Below are positions 56,602-64,000 of a stretch of DNA of 64,000 bases, piece after piece. Position numbers and translations under genes: made by a program. The number at the start of each line of letters is the position of its first letter. Position 1 is the first letter of the stretch. The notes under the pieces were generated by a model. It worked only from the letters and a program-made list of their open reading frames with translations. It was not told the origin of the DNA and did not search any database. The stretch comes from Bradyrhizobium sp. WSM1417 (GTDB taxonomy: Bacteria > Pseudomonadota > Alphaproteobacteria > Rhizobiales > Xanthobacteraceae), in the NCBI RefSeq assembly GCF_000515415.1, contig NZ_KI911783.1, positions 7,303,831-7,367,830 on the forward strand, read 5' to 3'.

Positions 56602-58542
56602 ATGCCATTGACCATGGCCCAAGGAATGAAGCGCCTCGGGACGCCGATCGCGGCGCTGCTCGGCGTGGCGCTGATCGCCCTGATCGCGACCTCATGGCTC
56701 ATCAATCGCGACGCGTTGCGCAAGGCCGTGGAAACGCAGATCCGCGACGTCACCGGACTCGAGGTCAATGTCGCAGGCGCGATCGACATTTCGGTGCTGC
56801 CGGCAAGCTACATCTCCTTCCATGACGTCGGCCTGAAGGGCGGCGGCACCAGCGATCCCGCGCTCCATGTCGACGTGCTCACCGCGAACCTGCGGCTGCT
56901 GCCGCTGCTGCTGCAACGGTTCGAGATCGCCGACCTGACGCTGCTGCGGCCGCGCATCCATGTCAGCCTGAAGCCGGACGGCGAGAGCAACTGGACGCCG
57001 TTCATCCAGACCATCGCGCGCACCATGAAGCCCGGCGCCGAGAATCAAGTGTCGTTCTCCGAGATCCGGATCCAGGACGGCGTGCTCAATTACGAGGACG
57101 CTGCCACGCACGGCACCGAGAAGTTCGAGGATATCGACCTGTCGCTGGCCTGGCCCTCGATCTCGCGCTCCTTCGCCGCGACCGGACAGTTCGACTGGCG
57201 CGGCGAACGGGTCGATGGCTCGATCAGCTTTTCCGATTTCGTCGCCGCCCTCTCCGGCGAGCGCTCGGGGTTGAAGGCGCGGATCGCGAGCGCACCACTC
57301 AAGCTCGCCTTCGACGGCAGCGTCGCCAACCGCACCAGCCCGATGATGGAGGGCACGCTCACCATCGACAGCCCGTCCTTGCGCAACGCGCTACGCTGGA
57401 CCGGCCAGCCGCAGCCCGCCAGCGGCGGCTTCGGCCGCTTTGCGCTGAAGGCGCGCGCCAATGTCGTCGGCGCCTCGATCGCGCTCACCAACGTCAATGT
57501 CGAGCTCGACGGCAACACCGCCGAGGGCGTGATGACCTACGCCAATAACGGCCGGCAGACGCTGCAGGCGACGCTCGCAGCCGACGCGCTCGACTTCACA
57601 CCCTATATCTCGACCTTCCGCCTGCTCGCGAGCGGCGCGCGCGACTGGAACAGGCAGCTGTTCGACCTCAACGCCTTGTCGACCACCGACCTCGACATGC
57701 GCCTGTCGGCCGCCAAGCTGACGGTCGGGGCGTCGAAACTCGGCCGCACCGCGATCGGCGCGAATCTGCGCAACGGCACGCTGGCGCTCTCGGTCGGCGA
57801 GGCCCAAGTCTATGGCGGCATCGCCAAGGGCTCGTTCGGCATCGCGCGCTCCGACACCGTCGCCGACATCAAGGCGCAATTCCAGTTCACCGACGTCGAC
57901 CTTCAGGCCTGCGCCTCCGAGCTGTTCGGTATCAACAAGCTGTCCGGGCGCGGCAACATCAACGTCTCGCTCCTCGCGTCCGGCTCGAGCCCGTTCGGCC
58001 TCGTGCAGTCGCTCGACGGCAGCGCCACCGTGACCGGGCATGACGGCGCGATCGCGGGCTTCAATGCCGAGCAGCTCCTGAAGCGGCTCGAGCGGCGGCC
58101 GCTGTCCGGCGGCGGCAATTTCCGCAACGGCTCCACCCCTTACGACAATCTCACCATCGCGGTGAAGTTCTCCGACGGCGTCGCCACCGCCGAGGACATC
58201 CGCGTCGAAGGACCGGCGGCGAAGATCACGATGACCGGCACCGCCTCGGTGCCGGCGCGCGAATACGACATGAAGGGCGTGGCCAGCCTCAACAGCTCAT
58301 CGGGGTTCGAATTGCCCTTCGTGGTGCAGGGCCCCTGGGACGACCCCTTGGTCTTCCCTGATCCGGAAAGCCTGATCCGCCGCTCGCCGGCCTCTGCGCC
58401 GCTGCTCGACATGCTGAAAGACCGCAAGCCGGGCGACGCAGTGCGCTCCGCGATCGAGCGCATCACCGGCACCGGAAAACGTCCCGCACCGGCCGAATCG
58501 CCGACGGCGGAGAACGCCAAGGAAGGCGCGAAGTCCAATTAA
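56602..58542 (+). CDS. AsmA-family protein
   Basis: The 646-residue protein starts with a hydrophobic anchor (PIAALLGVALIALIATSWLI, about residues 12-31). It continues with an AsmA-type beta-rich body (DVTGLEVNVAGAIDISVLPA, FEIADLTLLRPRIHVSLKPD, QFQFTDVDLQACASELFGIN, KLSGRGNINVSLLASG) and a C-terminal repeat of the same pattern (FNAEQLLKRLERRPL). AsmA proteins span the periplasm and are thought to help phospholipid or outer-membrane transport. ATG codons at 56602, 56614 and 56626 are possible starts; I use the first. It stands alone, divergent from the CoA-transferase pair. Confidence 0.88.
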   Translation: MPLTMAQGMKRLGTPIAALLGVALIALIATSWLINRDALRKAVETQIRDVTGLEVNVAGAIDISVLPASYISFHDVGLKGGGTSDPALHVDVLTANLRLLPLLLQRFEIADLTLLRPRIHVSLKPDGESNWTPFIQTIARTMKPGAENQVSFSEIRIQDGVLNYEDAATHGTEKFEDIDLSLAWPSISRSFAATGQFDWRGERVDGSISFSDFVAALSGERSGLKARIASAPLKLAFDGSVANRTSPMMEGTLTIDSPSLRNALRWTGQPQPASGGFGRFALKARANVVGASIALTNVNVELDGNTAEGVMTYANNGRQTLQATLAADALDFTPYISTFRLLASGARDWNRQLFDLNALSTTDLDMRLSAAKLTVGASKLGRTAIGANLRNGTLALSVGEAQVYGGIAKGSFGIARSDTVADIKAQFQFTDVDLQACASELFGINKLSGRGNINVSLLASGSSPFGLVQSLDGSATVTGHDGAIAGFNAEQLLKRLERRPLSGGGNFRNGSTPYDNLTIAVKFSDGVATAEDIRVEGPAAKITMTGTASVPAREYDMKGVASLNSSSGFELPFVVQGPWDDPLVFPDPESLIRRSPASAPLLDMLKDRKPGDAVRSAIERITGTGKRPAPAESPTAENAKEGAKSN

Positions 58543-58751
58543 GGACCGCGATCATACGGCATGAGCCGATCGGCGCGAATTGATCAGGGCGCATTGATGC
58601 GGCGATTGGATCGATGCGCCCATTAAGCATCTCCTCTCGCCCGACACCCCCACGACCTATGTCTGACAACAAGCCGCTAGATCGGACTACCGGCATGCGC
58701 TAGTGTTTTATACGACCGGTTAAAAACACCGGCCGTTTGAGGGAGAAAAAC

Positions 58752-60137
58752 GTGAAATCCAAGGTTATTGGCGCAGTATCACTGGCGGTCGCTGCGGCCG
58801 GGCTGTTTGCAGCCGCTGCACCCGCATTTGCGCAGCAGAAGACGATTACGGTCTGGTGGGGCAAGGGCTTCTACCGCTCCGAAGACGATGCGCTGATCGA
58901 GACGATCAAGAAGTTCGAAGCCAAGACCGGCATCAAGGTCGAATTGTCGCAGTACGCGATCCAGGACATGATTCCGAAAACGGTTGCGGCGCTCGATGCC
59001 GGCACCGTGCCCGACGTCGCCTATTCCGATTCCTATGACGTGCAGGCGCAGGGCAAGTGGGCCTATGAGGGCAAGCTCGAGGACCTCACGGATGTCATGG
59101 AGCCGATCAAGGGCCGGTTCGTGCAGAACACGCTGGATGCATCGATCCTCTACAACGACGTCACCAAGAAGAAAGCGTATTACGGCTTCCCGCTGAAGCA
59201 GCAGAGCATGCACGTCCAGATCTGGAACGACATGCTGGAGAAGGCCGGCTTCAAGCAGAGCGACATTCCGACCGACTGGGCGGGCTACTGGACGTTCTGG
59301 TGCGACAAGGTGCAACCGGGAATCCGTAAAGCCACCGGCCAGCGCATCTACGCCGTCGGCCAGCCGATGGGCGTGGAATCCACCGACGCCTTCCAGTCAT
59401 TCTACACCTTCATGGACGCCTACCACGTCAAGCTGGTGGACGACGACGGCAAACTCACGGTCGACGATCCCACGGTCCGCGAGAACCTGATCAAGGCCAT
59501 GAAGGACTACACCGACACCTACATCAAGGGCTGCACGCCGCCGTCCTCCACGACCTGGAAGGATCCGGACAACAACGTCGCGTTCCACAACAAGACCATC
59601 GTGATGACCCACAACTTCACGATCTCGATCGCGGCTAAGTGGTACGAGGACTCGCAGAACCAGGCGCTCACGCAAGAGCAGCGCGACGCCGGCAAGAAGG
59701 CCTATGAACAGGACATCATCACGGCGTCCTTCCCGAAGGCGCCGGATGGGTCGACCATCCGCTACCGCTCCGACGTCAAGACCGGGCTGGTCTTCAGCGT
59801 GGCCAAGAACAAGGCCGAGGCCAAGCAGTTCATCAGCTTCCTGCTCCAGGAAGAGAACGTGCGGCCCTATATCGAAGGCGCGCTCGGCCGCTGGTTCCCG
59901 GTGACGAAGGAAAGCCAGGCCAGCCCGTTCTGGCAGGCCGACAAGCACCGCAAGGCGGTCTACGCCCAGTTCACGGGCGGCACCGCGCCGTTCGACTTCA
60001 CCAAGAACTGGAAGTTCACGATCCTCAACAACGAGAACGTGTGGGCCAAGGCGATGAACCGGGTGGTCAGCGAGAAGGTTCCGGTCGACAAGGCCGTCGA
60101 CGAACTTATCGCCCGCATCAAGCAGGTCGCGGGTTAA
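58752..60137 (+). CDS. ABC transporter solute-binding protein (sugar type)
   Basis: The 461-residue protein has a Sec signal peptide (KSKVIGAVSLAVAAAGLFAA, cleaved near FAQQ). The family 1 binding-protein body follows (TITVWWGKGFYRSEDDALIE, TIKKFEAKTGIKVELSQYAI, MHVQIWNDMLEKAGFKQSDI). The start is a GTG at 58752 with GAGGGAG seven bases upstream; an upstream TTG is unlikely. It is followed by two permease genes, the set of a carbohydrate-type importer. A hairpin between it and the first permease gene probably sets the high binding-protein to permease ratio. The substrate is not readable. Confidence 0.9.
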   Translation: MKSKVIGAVSLAVAAAGLFAAAAPAFAQQKTITVWWGKGFYRSEDDALIETIKKFEAKTGIKVELSQYAIQDMIPKTVAALDAGTVPDVAYSDSYDVQAQGKWAYEGKLEDLTDVMEPIKGRFVQNTLDASILYNDVTKKKAYYGFPLKQQSMHVQIWNDMLEKAGFKQSDIPTDWAGYWTFWCDKVQPGIRKATGQRIYAVGQPMGVESTDAFQSFYTFMDAYHVKLVDDDGKLTVDDPTVRENLIKAMKDYTDTYIKGCTPPSSTTWKDPDNNVAFHNKTIVMTHNFTISIAAKWYEDSQNQALTQEQRDAGKKAYEQDIITASFPKAPDGSTIRYRSDVKTGLVFSVAKNKAEAKQFISFLLQEENVRPYIEGALGRWFPVTKESQASPFWQADKHRKAVYAQFTGGTAPFDFTKNWKFTILNNENVWAKAMNRVVSEKVPVDKAVDELIARIKQVAG

Positions 60138-60185
60138 GTCATCATCCCCTCGCCCCGCCCTGCGGGTGAAGGTATAAGAACAGTA

Positions 60186-60206
60186 CCGGCCGCGTTTCGC
60201 GGCCGG
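60186..60206 (+). promoter_or_regulatory. Stem-loop between the binding protein and permease genes
   Basis: CCGGCCGCG (60186-60194) and CGCGGCCGG (60198-60206) pair perfectly around TTT. No run of T follows, so it is more likely an mRNA-stabilising or partial-termination element than a full terminator. It lies in the 94-base gap before the first permease gene. Confidence 0.75.
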
Positions 60207-60231
60207 CAACTCTTTGAAGAGTCCAAAAAGA

Positions 60232-61104
60232 ATGGCGATTACGCTCTCTGGCGATCAGTCGATCCCCGCACCGCCCTTGTCGTCGCGGCTGACCCCGACG
60301 CAAATCTGGGGCATCGTGCTGCTCGCACCCTATTTGCTCGTTTTCCTCGCCTTCGTCGTCTACCCCGTCTGTTACGGGCTATGGCTGGCGCGGGCCCCGT
60401 CGAATTATGTCGCGCTCTATAACGACCCGATCTTCGCGCGCGCCGCCGTCAACACGCTGATCTTCCTGGTCATCGGCATCAACATCAAGATGCTGATCGC
60501 GCTGTTCCTGTCCGGCTTCTTCGCGCAGCAGCGCACCTGGATCAGATGGCTCTCGGTGGTCTTCATCCTGCCCTGGGCAGTGCCGTCGATCCCGACCATT
60601 CTGTCGGTGCGCTTCATGTTCAACCCCGAATGGGGCATGGTCAACCACTTCATCTTCTCCTTGACCGGAGACGACGGCCCGAACTGGCTGAACGACCCGA
60701 CGGTGGCGCTAACCATGGCGATCGGCGTCCACATCTGGAAGTCGCTGCCGTTCTGGACGCTGATCCTGATGACCGGACGGCTTGCGATCGCGCAAGATCT
60801 GTTCGAGGCCGCCGAGGTCGACGGCGCGAGCTGGTGGCAGAAATTCCGTTACATCACCTGGCCGTCGCTGCAGATGCTCTACATCACCTGCACGCTGCTC
60901 TCGATGATCTGGACGCTCGGCGACTTCAACAGCGTCTATCTGCTCACCGGCGGCGGCCCGGCCGACCTCACACACGTGTTGTCGACGCTCGGCATCCGCT
61001 ATCTCCGGCTCGACCAGCTCTCGCTCGCGATGGCCTCCATCGTCTGCGCGATACCGTTCGTCCTCCCGCTGATGTACTTCATGATGAAACGGTTGTCGCG
61101 ATGA
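60232..61104 (+). CDS. Sugar-type ABC transporter permease (MalF-like)
   Basis: The 290-residue membrane protein has six helices. Its first helix is WGIVLLAPYLLVFLAFVVYP (about residues 24-43). The EAA loop is DLFEAAEVDGASWWQKFRYI (about residues 189-208), and VVFILPWAVPSIPTILSVRF is a typical permease block. The ATG at 60232 (MAITLSG) is used. The stop overlaps the next permease gene by four bases. The ATPase is absent from the window. Confidence 0.92.
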   Translation: MAITLSGDQSIPAPPLSSRLTPTQIWGIVLLAPYLLVFLAFVVYPVCYGLWLARAPSNYVALYNDPIFARAAVNTLIFLVIGINIKMLIALFLSGFFAQQRTWIRWLSVVFILPWAVPSIPTILSVRFMFNPEWGMVNHFIFSLTGDDGPNWLNDPTVALTMAIGVHIWKSLPFWTLILMTGRLAIAQDLFEAAEVDGASWWQKFRYITWPSLQMLYITCTLLSMIWTLGDFNSVYLLTGGGPADLTHVLSTLGIRYLRLDQLSLAMASIVCAIPFVLPLMYFMMKRLSR

Positions 61105-61952
61105 AGCTTCCCTCTCTCCGTGACGTCGCGACCGAGGCGCGGCTGCTCCTGATCGGCATTCCCGTCCTGCTCTGGACGATGATCCCGATCTATCACATGT
61201 TCCTGTTCGCGATCTCGCCGAAGGAGGACGCGTTCTCGGGCAAGCTGTGGCCGGATCATCCGACGCTGCACAACTTCGAAATCGTGTTCAAGCAGCAGCA
61301 TTATTTCCTGCGCGACTTCTACGTGCAGTTCTGGAATTCGCTGGTGATCGCGGCGGCCGTCGGCGTGCTGACGCTGGTCATCGCGACCGCGGCGGCGTTC
61401 TCGATCTCGCGGCTGCGTGTGCCCGGCGGGCGCATCGTGATGAACCTCGCGCTGTTCACCTATTTCATCCCGGCGGCGTTCCTCGCGGTGCCGATGTATC
61501 GCACCATGGGCAATTACGGCCTGCTCAACAATCACTGGTCGCTGATCCTGGCCATGGTGACGATCGCCAGCCCTTACGCGATCTGGGTGCTCAAGCAGGC
61601 CTCCGACAAGCTGCCGGTCGAGCTGGACGAGGCCGCCGTGATGGACGGCGCGACCACCCTCCAGATCTTCCGCCTGGTCTACTTGCCGCTGATGATGCCC
61701 TCGCTGGTCGCGATCGGCACTTATGCGGTGCTGCTCGCGTGGAACGAATACCTCTACGCGTTCCTGCTGCTCTCGAACGACCGCGAGATCACGCTTCCCG
61801 TCGCGCTCGGCAACTTCCTGGCCGCCGACGACTCGCCGTGGGAGCTGTTGATGACGACCGGCTTCATCTACGCGCTGCCGCCGGCGGCGATCTACTACGC
61901 CTTCCGCCGCTACATGGTGGGCGGGCTCACGGCAGGTGCGGTGAAGTCCTAA
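61101..61952 (+). CDS. Sugar-type ABC transporter permease (MalG-like)
   Basis: The 283-residue protein has six helices, and its EAA loop contains ELDEAAVMDGATTLQIFRLV (about residues 174-193), followed by YLPLMMPSLVAIGTYAVLLA. The ATG at 61101 overlaps the preceding stop (ATGA), so translation is coupled. It pairs with the permease at 60232. The stop overlaps the convergent gene at 61949 by four bases. No ATPase gene follows, so a shared ATPase encoded elsewhere is assumed. Confidence 0.92.
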   Translation: MKLPSLRDVATEARLLLIGIPVLLWTMIPIYHMFLFAISPKEDAFSGKLWPDHPTLHNFEIVFKQQHYFLRDFYVQFWNSLVIAAAVGVLTLVIATAAAFSISRLRVPGGRIVMNLALFTYFIPAAFLAVPMYRTMGNYGLLNNHWSLILAMVTIASPYAIWVLKQASDKLPVELDEAAVMDGATTLQIFRLVYLPLMMPSLVAIGTYAVLLAWNEYLYAFLLLSNDREITLPVALGNFLAADDSPWELLMTTGFIYALPPAAIYYAFRRYMVGGLTAGAVKS

Positions 61953-62449
61953 ACATCGGCCGCGCGCTTGCTGCGATAGGCGATCAGAAGCGCGATCGTC
62001 GAACCGATGAAATAGCCGGCGGTCGCGCCCGAAATGGAGCGGCCGACGATGACGGCCAGCGCACGATCGCCGGCATCGATCGCCGAGATCACGCCGACCG
62101 TGTATTGCAGAGAGAACACGACGAGGTTGCGGATAAGCGCAAACGCGTCGCCCGGGCGGACGATCTCGCCTGTCTTGTGATCGACGTCGAACGGGCGCGG
62201 CGTCAATACGCCGATCGGCAACAACGCCAACGCGGACCCGCCCCAGGCAATCAGCGGCCACGCGCTGTCCTGATGCCCGAAGCCGATCCGGGATATCCCC
62301 CAGACGATGAACACGACTGGCACGATCAGCGCACGCCAGATCGGCGTCGTGCGCGGCTGCATCGCCTGCACACCTTGCCAGATGAGATAGGCAAGCAGTG
62401 CGAAGACCCAGACCGGCGTATGCACCAGGACCTGGTAGGTGAATGTCAC
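61949..62449 (-). CDS. Hypothetical integral membrane protein (DUF6622-like)
   Basis: The 166-residue protein has five hydrophobic segments. It begins MTFTYQVLVHTPVWVFALLA, continues WQGVQAMQPRTTPIWRALIV, and ends AGYFIGSTIALLIAYRSKRA. This looks like a small membrane family common in rhizobia that I know as DUF6622; the assignment is from memory. The gene converges on the permease gene at 61101-61952, with a four-base overlap of the ends. It lies 13 bases upstream of the PotI-like permease on the same strand, but the content does not link them. Function unknown. Confidence 0.7.
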   Translation of the reverse strand: MTFTYQVLVHTPVWVFALLAYLIWQGVQAMQPRTTPIWRALIVPVVFIVWGISRIGFGHQDSAWPLIAWGGSALALLPIGVLTPRPFDVDHKTGEIVRPGDAFALIRNLVVFSLQYTVGVISAIDAGDRALAVIVGRSISGATAGYFIGSTIALLIAYRSKRAADV

Positions 62450-62462
62450 AATGCCTCCTCTC

Positions 62463-63275
62463 TCAAAGCGGCGCCGCGCTCTCGCCCTGCGAACTCGACA
62501 GTTTCGAGGCGAGCGAGGCGATCACGATGACGACCGCGATCAAGGCGATCACCAGCGTGCAGATCGCATTGATCTCGGGCTTCACTCCCAGCCGCACCTC
62601 CGAATAGATCCGGATCGGCAGCGTCGCCGAGCCCGGGCCGGTGGTGAAGCTCGCGATCACGAGATCGTCCAGCGACAGCGTGAAGGCGAGCATCCAGCCC
62701 GCGACGATCGCGGGCGCGATCAGTGGCAGCGTCACGGCGACGAACGCGCGCACCGGGTCGCAGCCGAGATCCATCGCGGCCTCTTCCAATGAACGGTCGA
62801 GCGAGCCGAGGCGGGACTGCACGACGACGGCGACGAAGCACATCGTGAGCGTGGTATGGGCGATCGTCACCGTCCAGAAGCCCCGCTCGGCGTTCAGCGC
62901 CACGAACAGCAGCAGCAGCGACAATCCGGTGATCACCTCCGGCATCACCAGCGGCGCATAGAGCATGCCGGAGAACAAGGTGCGGCCGCGGAATCGCTCG
63001 CCCCGCGACAGCGCCACGGCGGCAAGCGTGCCGATCAGGGTCGCAATGGTCGCCGACGAAACCGCGACGCGCAGGCTCATCCAGGCCGCCTCGATCATAG
63101 CACGATCATTGAAGAGCTCGTGATACCAGCGCAGCGACCAGCCGCCCCACACCGTCACCAGGCGCGAGGCGTTGAAGGAATAGATGACGAGGATCAGGAT
63201 CGGCAGGTAAAGGAAGGCCAGACCCAGCGCAAGCGAGGCGACGTTGAAGCGGGACAGACGCGAGAGTTTGCGCAT
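62463..63275 (-). CDS. ABC transporter permease, PotI-like (polyamine type)
   Basis: The 270-residue membrane protein has six helices. Blocks typical of PotC/PotI permeases are FLYLPILILVIYSFNASRLV, APLVMPEVITGLSLLLLFVA, the EAA loop SLEEAAMDLGCDPVRAFVAV and FTLSLDDLVIASFTTGPGS. It would form the membrane channel of a putrescine/spermidine-type importer with the PotH-like protein upstream (63280). The ATG at 63275 is preferred to 63320, since the hydrophobic N terminus begins here. The two genes are four bases apart on the same strand. Confidence 0.9.
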   Translation of the reverse strand: MRKLSRLSRFNVASLALGLAFLYLPILILVIYSFNASRLVTVWGGWSLRWYHELFNDRAMIEAAWMSLRVAVSSATIATLIGTLAAVALSRGERFRGRTLFSGMLYAPLVMPEVITGLSLLLLFVALNAERGFWTVTIAHTTLTMCFVAVVVQSRLGSLDRSLEEAAMDLGCDPVRAFVAVTLPLIAPAIVAGWMLAFTLSLDDLVIASFTTGPGSATLPIRIYSEVRLGVKPEINAICTLVIALIAVVIVIASLASKLSSSQGESAAPL

Positions 63276-63279
63276 CGTC

Positions 63280-64000
63280 TCACCGCCCCTGTTCCAGCTG
63301 CCGCTTCTGCAGCCGTTCATATAGCAGCAGCGGCACCAGCAGCACCAGCAACAGCACGATGGCCGCGGCGGAGGCGACCGGCCAGTCCTTGTTGGTGAAG
63401 AATTCGAGCCACAGCGTCTGGCCGATCATCAGCGAATTGGAGCCGGCCAGGAGATCCGGAATGACGAACTCGCCGACGATGGGAATGAAGCACAGCAGCA
63501 CGCCAGCGCCGACGCCGGGCAGCGACAGCGGGAAGGTGACGAGCCAGAACACCTGCCAGCGCGGCGCGCCGAGATCGGAGGCGGCCTCCTCCAGCGCGGG
63601 CTCCATTTTGGCCAGCGTGGCGTACAGCGGAAGGATCATGAACGGCAGGTAGGAATAGACGATGCCGATATACATCGCACTGTCGGTGGAGAGCCATACC
63701 ACCGGTTGGCTGACCAGATGCAGCGCCAGCAGGATCTGATTGAGCAGGCCGTCATGCTGGAGGATGTTGATCCAGGCATAGATGCGGATCAGGAACGAGG
63801 TCCAGAACGGCACGATCACCAGCACCATCGCCACGGCCTGCCAGCGCGCCGGCAGCCGCGCCATGCCGTAGGCGATGGGATAGCCGATCAGAAGCAACAG
63901 CGCGGTCGCGGTGACGGCGACGGTGAGGCTACGCACATAGGCGAACAGGTAGATATCGTCGGAGGCGAGCAGCCTGAAAGTGTCGACCGACAGCGCGGCA
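63280..64000 (-). CDS. ABC transporter permease, PotH-like (partial at the window edge)
   Basis: At least 240 residues of a polyamine-type permease are present; the frame continues past the right edge without a start. Family blocks are visible: WQAVAMVLVIVPFWTSFLIR, YAWINILQHDGLLNQILLAL, the EAA loop ALEEAASDLGAPRWQVFWLV and IVGEFVIPDLLAGSNSLMIG. A short N-terminal part is missing, beyond the window. It pairs with the PotI-like permease and would be preceded by ATPase and binding-protein genes further right. Confidence 0.9.
   Translation of the reverse strand, partial: AALSVDTFRLLASDDIYLFAYVRSLTVAVTATALLLLIGYPIAYGMARLPARWQAVAMVLVIVPFWTSFLIRIYAWINILQHDGLLNQILLALHLVSQPVVWLSTDSAMYIGIVYSYLPFMILPLYATLAKMEPALEEAASDLGAPRWQVFWLVTFPLSLPGVGAGVLLCFIPIVGEFVIPDLLAGSNSLMIGQTLWLEFFTNKDWPVASAAAIVLLLVLLVPLLLYERLQKRQLEQGR

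Overview
The window looks like about 64 kb of chromosome from a high-GC alphaproteobacterium, most probably Bradyrhizobium (B. japonicum/diazoefficiens group). The support is the high-GC codon use, a napEDABC operon, the nnrR - hemN - nirK - nirV order, FixK2/FNR-type boxes in front of four of these units, and several families of GC-rich inverted repeats between genes. The genus call is inference from recalled gene order; no database was searched. I found no rRNA, tRNA, CRISPR array, integrase or transposase.

Layout. 1-6 kb: a minus-strand sulfonate operon (two tandem SsuA-like binding proteins, ssuD, ssuC, ssuB, a flavin reductase, and a small membrane protein at the left edge). 6-12 kb: cytochrome P450, LuxR-type regulator, DUF2200 protein, luciferase-like monooxygenase, acyltransferase 3 and a membrane-anchored AraC regulator. 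12.4-16.7 kb: napEDABC for periplasmic nitrate reductase behind a perfect FNR/FixK2 box. 16.8-28.7 kb: RecD-like helicase, Tat-exported hydrolase, TPR-caspase protein, exported msrA next to msrB, a run of small conserved and secreted proteins, a proline-rich membrane protein, and purA.

29-38.7 kb: Mg2+-type P-ATPase, two similar EamA transporters flanking a small TetR-controlled block, a TctC-type binding protein and a chemotaxis receptor. 38.9-43.8 kb: a 2-hydroxyacid dehydrogenase followed by a binding protein and two permeases of a sugar-type ABC importer, then the wreck of a phytase-like esterase gene. 43.9-47.6 kb: MuiA-family protein, a FixJ-like regulator that lacks the phosphoacceptor Asp, and an AraC regulator.

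47.6-54.2 kb: a second denitrification block: nnrS, nnrR, a DUF1858 protein, hemN, a small membrane protein, nirK and nirV. NapABC reduces nitrate to nitrite and NirK reduces nitrite to NO. NnrR is the NO-linked regulator, NnrS is linked to NO resistance, and HemN supplies heme without oxygen. Boxes before napE, nnrR, hemN and nirK point to one low-oxygen regulon. No nor or nos genes lie in the window. 54.2-64 kb: GNAT acetyltransferase, CoA-transferase subunits B and A, an AsmA-family protein, another binding protein-permease-permease importer without its ATPase, and two PotH/PotI-like permeases running off the right edge.

No wholly new system stands out. The leads most worth following are the Glu-for-Asp FixJ-like regulator, the strong terminator between nirK and nirV, the uncharacterised small genes inside the denitrification block, the TPR-caspase protein, and the two small cysteine-patterned secreted proteins.
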